A stretch of DNA of 64,000 nucleotides, from contig JAGWHE010000002.1 of NCBI GenBank assembly GCA_028866945.1, positions 1-64,000 on the forward strand, in the 5' to 3' direction. This document shows, piece by piece, positions 23,455 through 30,920 of the stretch. The notes beneath the pieces were generated by a model. The model saw nothing but the letters and a program-made list of their open reading frames with translations. It was not told the DNA's origin and made no database searches. Source of the DNA: Nitrososphaerota archaeon (GTDB taxonomy: Archaea > Thermoproteota > Nitrososphaeria > Nitrososphaerales > Gagatemarchaeaceae). The translations under genes and the position numbers were made by a program. Numbering within the stretch: position 1 is the first letter of the stretch; every line of letters starts with the position of its first letter.

Positions 23455-23838
23455 TCACTTCTTCTCCCGCTTCTCTATCTCCCGCTCTATCTCCTCGACC
23501 TTCTCTTCCCCCGCCCTGACGACCCTGCCGAGGAACGGCCCGAAGAGAAACAGCAGGGCGGTGATGACCGTCCCCACGGAGACGAAGGCGAGCACTGAAG
23601 CGACTATCTTCCCTCCCGCGTCGTTGACGACGAGGTTGGCCGGGGGGCCCTGGCCCGTCGCAATGAAGCTGGTGAAGTAGAAGGAGTCTAGGTAGCTCCA
23701 ACCTTCAAGCGCGTGCATGGTCAGCGTCCCGATGACGACGATAGCGGCCAAGAGCAGGAAAGAGTAGGCCGCCCTCCGCCAGAACGACCTAGGGATCCTC
23801 CTGACCTCCCCGCCCCTCGGCGCAAATCCTCCACTCAT
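23455..23838 (-). CDS. Two-TM ion channel subunit with atypical filter
   Basis: This 127-residue protein has the layout of a KcsA-type channel: TM1 near residues 20-38, a pore helix 'LEGWSYLDSFYFTSFIATGQGPP', TM2 near residues 68-95, and a charged C-terminal coiled coil. The filter position reads TGQGP where potassium channels have TVGYGD, so the selectivity is uncertain. ATG 23838 is chosen because the shared TATA-like box at 23869-23875 lies about 33 bases upstream; the longer frame would run through it. It is divergent from the flavin reductase gene. Confidence 0.72.
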   Translation of the reverse strand: MSGGFAPRGGEVRRIPRSFWRRAAYSFLLLAAIVVIGTLTMHALEGWSYLDSFYFTSFIATGQGPPANLVVNDAGGKIVASVLAFVSVGTVITALLFLFGPFLGRVVRAGEEKVEEIEREIEKREKK

Positions 23839-23867
23839 GCGACCTCTCCCTGACTCGGCCGGGGAAC

Positions 23868-23876
23868 GTTTTAAAC
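23868..23876. promoter_or_regulatory. Symmetric TATA-like box shared by the channel and flavin reductase genes
   Basis: GTTTTAAAC reads almost the same on both strands (GTTTAAAAC). It lies about 33 bases before the channel ATG and about 43 bases before the flavin reductase TTG. No second TATA-like element is seen in the gap, so both divergent genes probably use it. Confidence 0.4.
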
Positions 23877-23914
23877 AACTCAACGGGCACACGCCCCTTC
23901 CGGAGCTGAATGGC

Positions 23915-24433
23915 TTGGACAACGAGATTCAAAGCGGCCTCAAGCAGGCCATGCGCGTCTATCCCCAGGGGGTGACGGTGGTCACCACCGACTCCAATGG
24001 CCCGAAGGGAATCACCGTCAGCTCGTTCACGAGCGTGTCCCTGGACCCCCCTCTCGTCATGGTCTCCATCGCGAAGGGATCTGCCCTGCACGACCTCCTC
24101 AGGGGGGCCAAGTCGTTCGCGGTCAACTTCCTCGCCGACGACCAGAAGTCAGTGTCCGACAGGTTCGCGGGGAGGACCCAGGCGAAGGAGAAGTTCGAGG
24201 GGCTGAAGTTTTCGAAGGGAGTCACCGGTTCGCCAGTGATCTCAGGGGCGAGGGCGGTCCTCGAGTGCACCCTGTGGAAGGCATACGAGGGAGGGGACCA
24301 CTCCGTCCTGATCGGGGAAGTGGTGTCGGCAAAGACCCTCAACTCCAAGCGGCCCCTGGTCTACTACCTCCAGCAGTACACGACCACCGAGCAGGTGGAG
24401 TATCCCGCTCCGCCCTCGGACATCGTCTGGTAG
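23915..24433 (+). CDS. hpaC: Flavin reductase (HpaC-like)
   Basis: This is the short-chain flavin reductase that supplies FADH2 to a two-component monooxygenase. The FMN-binding split-barrel family features are 'AMRVYPQGVTVVTTDSNGPKGITVSSFTSVSLDPPLVMVSIAKGS' near the N-terminus, and 'FAVNFLADDQKSVSDRFAG'. The length is about 172 residues. TTG 23915 is preferred to ATG 23837 because the only TATA-like box (23869-23875) lies downstream of that ATG; the true start remains uncertain. The partner HpaB-like oxygenase gene is 1.0 kb away, and the HpaD-like gene ends 3 bases from this gene on the opposite strand. Confidence 0.82.
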   Translation: MDNEIQSGLKQAMRVYPQGVTVVTTDSNGPKGITVSSFTSVSLDPPLVMVSIAKGSALHDLLRGAKSFAVNFLADDQKSVSDRFAGRTQAKEKFEGLKFSKGVTGSPVISGARAVLECTLWKAYEGGDHSVLIGEVVSAKTLNSKRPLVYYLQQYTTTEQVEYPAPPSDIVW

Positions 24434-24436
24434 GCC

Positions 24437-25438
24437 CTACTTCGCAGAGAGCAGGTAGTCGGGCCTGTCCTTGATCTTCGGGGCTGAAGTCTTCGCGAAC
24501 CTCCCCGTCCCGGGGGACCTGACCAGCATCGCCTCGTCGAACCAGCTCTGGGGGGTAGGCGCGCCCCAGAAGGTCTGCCGCTGGGGGTCGTTGAGCTTCC
24601 ACCTGACGGGGGTCCAGTCTGGGTCCGCGCTGATGTAGTCCCCGGTGTAGAGCTCTATCCTGTTGCCGTCCGGGTCCCTGAGATACAGGAAGAATGCGTT
24701 GGACACTCCGTGCCTCCCCGGCCCTCGCTCCATGCTCTTGAGGTACCCGCTGGCGGCCAGGAGGTCTGCGGCGTCCATGATGGAGCTGCGGTCGGAGACG
24801 GTGAAGCCCGCATGGTGCACCCTCGGCCCCTTCCCGGTCGTGAGCGCGATGTCGTGGCAGGTGTGCTTCCGCCTCAGCCACGCCGCCCAGAGGTCCGGCT
24901 TCGGGCCCTCCGTCTCGGTCACCTCCGTGCACCCGAACCCCAGGCCGTTGACGTACCAGTCGTAGGCGGCGGCGGCGTCCGGGAGCATGATGTTGAAGTG
25001 GTCCAGCCTCATCACCTTCGCCCCGCGGTAGCTCTGGAACTTCTGGAGCATCCACTCCTCCTTGGCCATCTCCGAGTAGAACTCCACCGGGAACCCGAAC
25101 TGGTCTTCCACCAGAAGGGCCCTCCCCTGCCCCTTCTCGGCGCCCGGCTCGACCCACCTCGTGGCCCCTCCCTTGGACTTCGCCAGCCTCTCGATCGCGT
25201 TCAGACCGCCTTCGTCCGCGACCCTGAACGCGAAGTGACCCACCCCGGGGGCGTCCGACTTCGTCAACGTCAGGCAGTGGTGGGACCTGTCCTCCAGCCC
25301 CCTGAGGTAGACGTGGCTCATGTCCGCCTCGGTGACTATCAACCCCAGCGTGTCGACGTAGAACCTGCTCGCCTCCTTCAGGTCGGTGACCAGGAACTCG
25401 ATGTGCCCGGCCTTCACTATGTCGAATCCTCTCTCCAT
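24437..25438 (-). CDS. hpaD: Extradiol ring-cleavage dioxygenase (homoprotocatechuate 2,3-dioxygenase-like)
   Basis: This enzyme would open a catechol ring next to its hydroxyls using O2. The 333-residue protein has two VOC-type domains. The active C-terminal one supplies the iron ligands His ('RLDHFNI'), His ('RVHHAGF') and Glu ('NRIELYTGDY'). The tail 'ISADPDWTPVRWKLNDPQRQTFWGAPTPQSWFDEA' matches the C-terminal lid region of 3,4-dihydroxyphenylacetate 2,3-dioxygenase of the Brevibacterium/Arthrobacter type. It follows the hpaB-like gene by 7 bases on the same strand, so the two are probably co-transcribed. A closely related catechol substrate is possible. Confidence 0.87.
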   Translation of the reverse strand: MERGFDIVKAGHIEFLVTDLKEASRFYVDTLGLIVTEADMSHVYLRGLEDRSHHCLTLTKSDAPGVGHFAFRVADEGGLNAIERLAKSKGGATRWVEPGAEKGQGRALLVEDQFGFPVEFYSEMAKEEWMLQKFQSYRGAKVMRLDHFNIMLPDAAAAYDWYVNGLGFGCTEVTETEGPKPDLWAAWLRRKHTCHDIALTTGKGPRVHHAGFTVSDRSSIMDAADLLAASGYLKSMERGPGRHGVSNAFFLYLRDPDGNRIELYTGDYISADPDWTPVRWKLNDPQRQTFWGAPTPQSWFDEAMLVRSPGTGRFAKTSAPKIKDRPDYLLSAK

Positions 25439-25445
25439 TCTGTGG

Positions 25446-26891
25446 TCAGTCCCCCCGGTGCAGGAGCTCCTTCACCCTCTCCTTGTACGGCTCCTTGTTG
25501 TACCACGCATAGTAGGCGCTCGCCATCCTGACGGGGTCGCCGAAGAAGAACCTCTCATAGAGGTCCTGCCTCCCTCCGAACGAGCTCCCGGCCGCGTCCC
25601 AGGCCAGTTTGAACAGCCTGATGCGCTCCGGCCCGTCCGCCAGCTTGGCCTGGAAGTACTTCTCCACGTCCGGCGCTGCCGGCGAGCCAAGGATCCCCTC
25701 CGGCGGGATCGCCATGAGCCCGCTGGCTCCCACCTGCTTCAGAACGGTGGCGAACGACGGCGCGAGCCTCGGCCACAGGTTCCTCGCCGAGTTGATGGGG
25801 GTGTAGTCCGGTGTCATCAGCCCCCACCTGTTCGGCTTGGCGTTGGCCTCGCTGGCCGCCAGGAACGCCTTCATGGTCTCTGCGGTCAGGAGTATCTCGG
25901 TGATCTTCTCCTGGACCTGCGGGAACTGGTCTGCTCCGATGGTCTCGGCGACAAGGGTCACGAGCCCGGCGATGAACTCCGCCTTCACCGCCTCCCTGAC
26001 GGTGGCCTGGTGCGCCATGAACACTATGGCGTCCGTGGCATCGTTCACCCTGTTCGCCCTCTCCGGGTCCTCGAGTATGAACACCCGCTCCCAGGGGACG
26101 AGCACGTCGTCGAACACCACCACCGCGTCCTGCTCGTCGAACCTCGAGGCCAGGGGGTGGTCGTACTTCGACTCCGAGGCGAACGACTCCCTGCAGATGA
26201 ACTTGAGCCCCTTGGCGCTCACCGGGAGCGCGAAGGCGATCGAGTAGGGCACGTCGTCCTGCCCCGACCTGATCACCGTCGAGGGAAACACCACGATCTC
26301 GTCGGCGATGGGCAGCGTCGCGAGCATCCTCGCCCCCCTGACCACCACCCCACCGGCAGTCTTCTCCACCACTCGCGCTGCGATGAAGGGGTCCGCCTGC
26401 TTCGACGGCCCGACGCTCCGGTTCGACTGGGGGTTGATCAGTGTGTGCGTGAGGACAAGGTCGTTCTCCCTGACATATTCGTAGTATCCCTCTATGTTGG
26501 CGGCGTAGTCCCTGCCCTCGTTTCCGAAGAATTCTTTTGCCGCCGCCATCGCCATGACCGAGCTGTTCAGGTAGTCCGCGGTCCTTCCCATGATGCCCCC
26601 GGAGTACTCGGCCCAGGCTCTCATGGCGCGCGTCCTCTGCGCGAGCTCCTCCTTCGTCCTCGGCTGCATGAAGCTTGACCCGACCCGCTCCCCGCTCTTG
26701 GGGGACTTGTACGTCATGAACTCGTTGCCCGGCTTCAGCTGCATCTCATAGAGCGCGGCGATGGATTTCGCCACTCCGCTGAACGCCGGGTGCTCGGACA
26801 CCGAGCCAGTGATCTTCTTGTCCCCGCACCAGACCTCGCGGGGAGTTGAGTCCAGTCTCTGGAGGAACTGCTTCCCGCTTCTTGCCCCCAA
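25446..26891 (-). CDS. hpaB: 4-hydroxyphenylacetate 3-monooxygenase oxygenase component (HpaB-like)
   Basis: This is an FADH2-dependent monooxygenase that would hydroxylate a phenol to a catechol. The 481-residue protein has the acyl-CoA-dehydrogenase-like fold of HpaB: 'LTHTLINPQSNRS' in the flavin region, 'ETAGGVVVRGARMLATLPIADEIVVFP'-type strands, and 'FDDVLVPWERVFI' in the middle. A TTTATC box on the minus strand near 26918-26925 gives a leaderless start. It leads the unit hpaB-hpaD. The flavin reductase on the other strand would be its partner. The substrate could be 4-hydroxyphenylacetate or another phenol. The related 4-hydroxybutyryl-CoA dehydratases have [4Fe-4S] cysteine ligands that I do not see here. 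Confidence 0.87.
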   Translation of the reverse strand: MGARSGKQFLQRLDSTPREVWCGDKKITGSVSEHPAFSGVAKSIAALYEMQLKPGNEFMTYKSPKSGERVGSSFMQPRTKEELAQRTRAMRAWAEYSGGIMGRTADYLNSSVMAMAAAKEFFGNEGRDYAANIEGYYEYVRENDLVLTHTLINPQSNRSVGPSKQADPFIAARVVEKTAGGVVVRGARMLATLPIADEIVVFPSTVIRSGQDDVPYSIAFALPVSAKGLKFICRESFASESKYDHPLASRFDEQDAVVVFDDVLVPWERVFILEDPERANRVNDATDAIVFMAHQATVREAVKAEFIAGLVTLVAETIGADQFPQVQEKITEILLTAETMKAFLAASEANAKPNRWGLMTPDYTPINSARNLWPRLAPSFATVLKQVGASGLMAIPPEGILGSPAAPDVEKYFQAKLADGPERIRLFKLAWDAAGSSFGGRQDLYERFFFGDPVRMASAYYAWYNKEPYKERVKELLHRGD

Positions 26892-27003
26892 CTGGCTACC
26901 GGCTCAGCAATCCGAGTTCGATAAATGAACCTTTGCGGCGTGGAAACCTCCGGGCCGGGTCCGTATCTTTAAAGTGGAATCGGGCCGGGGCCGACATCTT
27001 CCA

Positions 27004-27639
27004 ATGCAGTTCCTGCCATTGATGGCCGCCGCAGCTTTGGTGGGCATACTCCATATGTCTGCCCCCGACCACTGGATGACCGTCTGCGTCATGGGCCAAA
27101 AGGCGAACTGGTCCAGACCGAGGCTGCTCTGGTTCGGCGCAGTCACCGCCGGGGGCCACGCCCTTCTCTCCGTGCTGCTGGGGTTCGGCGTCGTCTTCGT
27201 CGGCCTCGTCTTCTCCCAGGCCCTCTCCGGCTACATCACCATTGCCACGGGGGCGGTGATGGTTGTCGTGGGCCTCGTCTATGGGGTGAAGACGCTCCTC
27301 TCAGAGGACGGAGGAGCCCACGAAGGGGAAGGGGCGCACGACCGCAACCCAAAGCCCCAGGACAAAGGGGCCGCCTACTTCGCAGTGCTGGGGGGCGCCC
27401 TCTCGCCTGACCTCAGCATCCTTCCGATCTTCCTAATCGCGTCCCAGGTCGCCCTTGGGCTCGTCATCGACACCGCAGTCGTCTTCGCCGTCGCCTCGGT
27501 CCTTTCGCTCCTGGTCCTCGTCACCGTGGGTTCCTTGGGCGTAGCCAAGATCATGTCACGGATCCCGCCCAAGTACAACGACAGCCTGGTCGGGTTCGTC
27601 ATCGCGGCGGTCGGCGCCTACGTCTTGGTCTTCGGCTGA
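27004..27639 (+). CDS. Nickel/cobalt-type transporter with HX4DH motif (NicO/UreH-like)
   Basis: This 211-residue membrane protein has about six segments. The first carries 'ILHMSAPDHWMT', an HX4DH motif as in nickel/cobalt permeases (NiCoT, NicO, UreH). A second histidine is in 'AGGHALLSVLLG'. A hydrophilic loop with His and Asp (residues 103-122) separates the halves, and the second half has 'LGGALSPDLSILPIFLIAS'. ATG 27004 is chosen because a CTTTAAA box near 26968-26974 sits about 32 bases upstream. It is divergent from hpaB and its stop overlaps the converging FAH-family gene. Nickel supply for the hydrogenase is inferred. Confidence 0.68.
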   Translation: MQFLPLMAAAALVGILHMSAPDHWMTVCVMGQKANWSRPRLLWFGAVTAGGHALLSVLLGFGVVFVGLVFSQALSGYITIATGAVMVVVGLVYGVKTLLSEDGGAHEGEGAHDRNPKPQDKGAAYFAVLGGALSPDLSILPIFLIASQVALGLVIDTAVVFAVASVLSLLVLVTVGSLGVAKIMSRIPPKYNDSLVGFVIAAVGAYVLVFG

Positions 27640-28553
27640 GCGCCCGCGCCCTGCTTCAGGGTCGATACCGGGTTCAGCAACTTCCCGATGCCTTCAACCT
27701 CCAGCTCCAGGGCGCCCTCCTTCTTCGGGAGCACGAACTCGGTCGGGTCCAGATCCCCCAGGGCCTCCTTCGTCCACCCGACGCTCCCGCACGATATCAC
27801 GTCCCCGGGCTCGAGGGTGAGGAACCCGGAGAGGTACGACGCGATCTTCGCCGGGCCGAACAGATACTCCGACGTCGAGCCTTCCTGCACCTTGAATCCT
27901 CCGAACCAGGTGCTCATCTCCAGGTCGGACACGTCGAGCTCGTCAGCCGTGACGATCCACGGGCCCATGGGGCAGAAGGTGTCATGGTTCTTGGACCGGA
28001 AAAGGGGGCCGCGCATGACTGACTTCCTGATCACGCCGGTGGTCCTGTCCCTTCGGTACGCCTCGTAGGCGTCCTCGCGCGAGTCTGCGGGGGCCGTCAC
28101 GTCGTTGAGCACCGTGTAGCCTGCGATCCCCTTCGCTGCTTCGCTTTCCGACGCCCCGGCCAGCATCCTCCCCACTATGGCGGCCAGCTCGACCTCTGGC
28201 CTCACCCCCGAGGGGGGCGCGAGCACCGTCTCTCCCGGCCCGATCACAGTGCTGGGGACCTTCATATCGAGGCGTGGCCTGTCGAGGCGTACGTCCTCCC
28301 CTCCGAGCATCGCCTGCGTGTTCACGATCGTCGCGAAGATCTTCCCCGGGCGAGGCACGGGGGCGTAGAGCCTGACCCTGGAGACTTCATACCCGCCCCC
28401 CTTGGTCTTGAGCCCGGCCAGGGACCTTCCCGAGGCGAGCAGTTCGTGCATGCTCCCCCCAGCCTCGAGCTCGAACACCATTTGCCCCACCACGGCCCCC
28501 ACGCGCTGTCTCCGCTCGTCTTCCCCGCGGAGGGTGAAGGTACAGAGGCGCAT
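27618..28553 (-). CDS. Fumarylacetoacetate hydrolase-family enzyme (HpaG-like)
   Basis: Members of this family hydrolyse, decarboxylate or isomerise the products of ring cleavage. The 311-residue protein has the metal site 'RPEVELAAIVG' (E-x-E) near residue 120 and 'GYTVLNDVTA' with a metal-binding Asp. 'GDVISCGSVGW' near residue 275 takes the place of the usual 'GTPAGVG' turn. In 4-hydroxyphenylacetate catabolism the equivalent is HpaG (decarboxylase/isomerase). Together with the hpaB, hpaC and hpaD homologues this suggests a meta-cleavage role, but the exact reaction is not fixed by the sequence. It is divergent from the acetoacetate-decarboxylase-like gene across 53 bases. Confidence 0.85.
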   Translation of the reverse strand: MRLCTFTLRGEDERRQRVGAVVGQMVFELEAGGSMHELLASGRSLAGLKTKGGGYEVSRVRLYAPVPRPGKIFATIVNTQAMLGGEDVRLDRPRLDMKVPSTVIGPGETVLAPPSGVRPEVELAAIVGRMLAGASESEAAKGIAGYTVLNDVTAPADSREDAYEAYRRDRTTGVIRKSVMRGPLFRSKNHDTFCPMGPWIVTADELDVSDLEMSTWFGGFKVQEGSTSEYLFGPAKIASYLSGFLTLEPGDVISCGSVGWTKEALGDLDPTEFVLPKKEGALELEVEGIGKLLNPVSTLKQGAGAQPKTKT

Positions 28554-28606
28554 GAAGCCCGCGAGTCCGCCAACCCTTTTTACCCTTTGGCCTCGCCCAG
28601 ATCGCG

Positions 28607-29353
28607 TTGCTCGACCACCCGCTGGTCCCGGGGGAGACTTCAGCCATCGAGAAGGGCCCCTGGCACTATGGCGCTGACTACGTCGCCGTCTACTTCCGCG
28701 GAGATAGGGACTCGCTTCGCGACCTCGTACCGCGGCCCTTCGAAGTGGGCGACGGCACTTGCATCGCCTACGTCTGCGAGATAGTCTCCGTCGCCGACTC
28801 GGGGCGTGGCATGGTCGCGAGCAGGCCGGACAGGACCCTCTACAGCGAGGCTGCGGTGGGGGTGAAGTGCAGTTTCGGGGAGAAGCAGGGGGTCTACTAC
28901 CCGGTCATGTGGGTAACGTCGGAGTGGTCCCTGCTCAGGGGCCTGTTGAACGGCTACCAGAAGAGGCTCGCCGACAGGATATCGATGACGAAGCTCCACC
29001 CGTTGAACCCCGGCCTCGGCCCCGTCGCCCCGGGGATGGAGTTCGGGGGGTTCTGCGTCAAGGGCCCATCCCGTGCCCTCTCGCTCACAGTCACCGTCCT
29101 GAAGCAGGGGGCTCCCTCCGACCTGGTGCAGTTCGGCTCGACCTTCGGCATGAGGCGCTTCCCTCGCACCGAGGGGAGCCAGGGGAGCGTGGACGAGCCG
29201 GTCGAGATACTGAAGTCCAACTCAAGGGTCTCCGACGTCTGGACCGGGACCGGCGCCGTGGAGACCGGGCTCGGAGTGGGGGATGTCCGGCCGATCTCGG
29301 GGGCGGTGTACCGGAGCGGGTTCACGATCTCCGGCTCGAGGGTCCTGCGCTGA
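28607..29353 (+). CDS. Acetoacetate decarboxylase-family protein
   Basis: This 248-residue protein fits the acetoacetate decarboxylase (ADC) fold: 'AVYFRGDRDSLRDLVPRPFEVGDGTCIAYVCEIV' near the start and 'GVYYPVMWVTSEWSLLRGLLNGYQKRLADRISMTKLHP' in the middle. The lysine in 'GYQKRLA' sits where ADC has its Schiff-base lysine ('PKK-A'), although only one lysine is present. ADC-like proteins can decarboxylate, dehydrate or condense other 2-oxo or 3-oxo acids. Its position between the FAH-family gene and an aldehyde dehydrogenase suggests an unusual step in ring-fission product processing. TTG 28607 is the start. Confidence 0.78.
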   Translation: MLDHPLVPGETSAIEKGPWHYGADYVAVYFRGDRDSLRDLVPRPFEVGDGTCIAYVCEIVSVADSGRGMVASRPDRTLYSEAAVGVKCSFGEKQGVYYPVMWVTSEWSLLRGLLNGYQKRLADRISMTKLHPLNPGLGPVAPGMEFGGFCVKGPSRALSLTVTVLKQGAPSDLVQFGSTFGMRRFPRTEGSQGSVDEPVEILKSNSRVSDVWTGTGAVETGLGVGDVRPISGAVYRSGFTISGSRVLR

Positions 29354-29415
29354 ACTTCAGCCGCCGGTCTGGCGCCATATCAGACTTATATCAAAACCCC
29401 TGCACGACCTGAACG

Positions 29416-30903
29416 ATGCAGACAAGCTACGAGCTCCGCACTTACTCGAACTACATCGGCGGAAAGTGGGTCGATACCAAGGGAGGGACCATCGAGGGCA
29501 AGAACCCTGCTACCGGAGAGCTTGTCACAAAGTCGGCGAAGTCCACACCCGAAGACGTGGCCTTCGCCATCGACGAGGCCCGGAAGGCCTTCGACTCGGG
29601 CACCTGGAGCTCGAAGCGGCCCTCGGACCGCGCGAGGATCCTACGTGAAATCTCGGAGCTCATCCGCCGGGACATCGACAACCTCACAGTCCTTCTGACA
29701 TTGGAGAACGGCAAGCCCCTCGCCGACGCCAAGGGGGAGCTCCTCAACGCCGCCAACGTGCTCGAGTACTACTCGTCCGCAGCGAGGCACATAGTGGGGA
29801 AGGTCCCCCGCTACAGCGGCACCGACATCAGCCTGGTGGTCCACGAGCCGGTGGGGGTCTGCGGGCTCATCGTCCCCTGGAACTCGCCCATCTCTCTCCT
29901 GTCCTGGAAGCTGGGCCCGGCCCTGGCCGCCGGGTGCACCGTCGTGATCAAGCCCTCCAGCCACACTTCGGGCATCACCATGGAGCTCATGAAACTGGTC
30001 AGCACCGTGCAGGGCATCCCGCCCGGCGTGGTCAACGCGGTGACCGGCCCCGGTGAATCTGTCGGGATGGAACTCGTCAGGAGCCTCAAGGTGGACAAGG
30101 TCTCCTTCACGGGGTCCACGGAGACCGGGCGGAAGATAATGGAGCAGGCTTCGGTGAACCTCAAGAAGATCAACCTGGAGTGCGGGGGCAAGTCGGCCAA
30201 CGTCGTCTTCGACGACGCGAACATGGAGGCCGCCCTTCGCGGCTCCGTCTGGTCGATCTTCAGGAGCGCGGGCCAGTCCTGCAACGCGGGCTCTCGGCTC
30301 CTGGTGCAGGAGACGGTGTACGGCCCGTTCATGAGGAGCTTCCTGCAGGCTGCCGCTGCCATCAAGGTCGGCAACGGCATGGACCCGGCGACTGAGATGG
30401 GTCCGATCATCTCCGAGGGCCAGATGAAGCGCGTCCTCGGCTACGTCCAGTCCGGGGCCGACGAAGGCGCCCACCTCTCGCTAGGAGGGAGGAGGCTGGT
30501 GGACGGGGACTACGGGAAGGGATTCTTCGTGCAGCCGACGGTGTTCGAAGAGGTGGAGAGGGGGATGAAGATATTCAAGGAAGAGATCTTCGGCCCGGTC
30601 CTCAGCGTCCTCCCCTTCAGGGACGAGGACGACGCCATAGCCATAGCCAACGACACGAGCTTCGGGCTCGCAGGTGACATCTGGTCGAAGAGCCTGACGA
30701 GGATCATGAAGGTGGCCCAGGGGACGCGTACCGGGACCGTCTGGGTCAACAGGCACCTGAACCCGGGGCCCGAGGTCCCCTTCGGAGGCTACAAGCAGAG
30801 CGGCCTCGGCCGCGAGACGGGGATGGAGGGGCTCATGGAGTTCCTGCAGACGAAGCACATCTCCCTGCAACTGAGCGAGTCGGCAGACAGGGTCAGAAGG
30901 TAG
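29416..30903 (+). CDS. Aldehyde dehydrogenase (candidate HpaE)
   Basis: This NAD(P)-dependent dehydrogenase of 495 residues has 'PWNSPISLLSWKLGPALAAGCTVVIKPS' (cofactor site), 'FTGSTETGRKIM', the general base in 'NLECGGKSANVVF', and the catalytic cysteine in 'AGQSCNAGSRLL'. A TTATAT box near 29384-29389 puts a leaderless start at ATG 29416. In the 4-hydroxyphenylacetate route the step after ring opening is oxidation of 5-carboxymethyl-2-hydroxymuconate semialdehyde by HpaE, and this gene is placed to do that. Sequence alone does not separate this from other semialdehyde substrates. Confidence 0.88.
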   Translation: MQTSYELRTYSNYIGGKWVDTKGGTIEGKNPATGELVTKSAKSTPEDVAFAIDEARKAFDSGTWSSKRPSDRARILREISELIRRDIDNLTVLLTLENGKPLADAKGELLNAANVLEYYSSAARHIVGKVPRYSGTDISLVVHEPVGVCGLIVPWNSPISLLSWKLGPALAAGCTVVIKPSSHTSGITMELMKLVSTVQGIPPGVVNAVTGPGESVGMELVRSLKVDKVSFTGSTETGRKIMEQASVNLKKINLECGGKSANVVFDDANMEAALRGSVWSIFRSAGQSCNAGSRLLVQETVYGPFMRSFLQAAAAIKVGNGMDPATEMGPIISEGQMKRVLGYVQSGADEGAHLSLGGRRLVDGDYGKGFFVQPTVFEEVERGMKIFKEEIFGPVLSVLPFRDEDDAIAIANDTSFGLAGDIWSKSLTRIMKVAQGTRTGTVWVNRHLNPGPEVPFGGYKQSGLGRETGMEGLMEFLQTKHISLQLSESADRVRR

Positions 30904-30920
30904 CCGGGAGCCTCTGGCTC

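Noticed and set aside
25446-26891. 4-hydroxybutyryl-CoA dehydratase (as in archaeal carbon fixation)
   Set aside because: The iron-sulfur cysteine ligands of that enzyme are not seen and the neighbours are HpaC and HpaD homologues.
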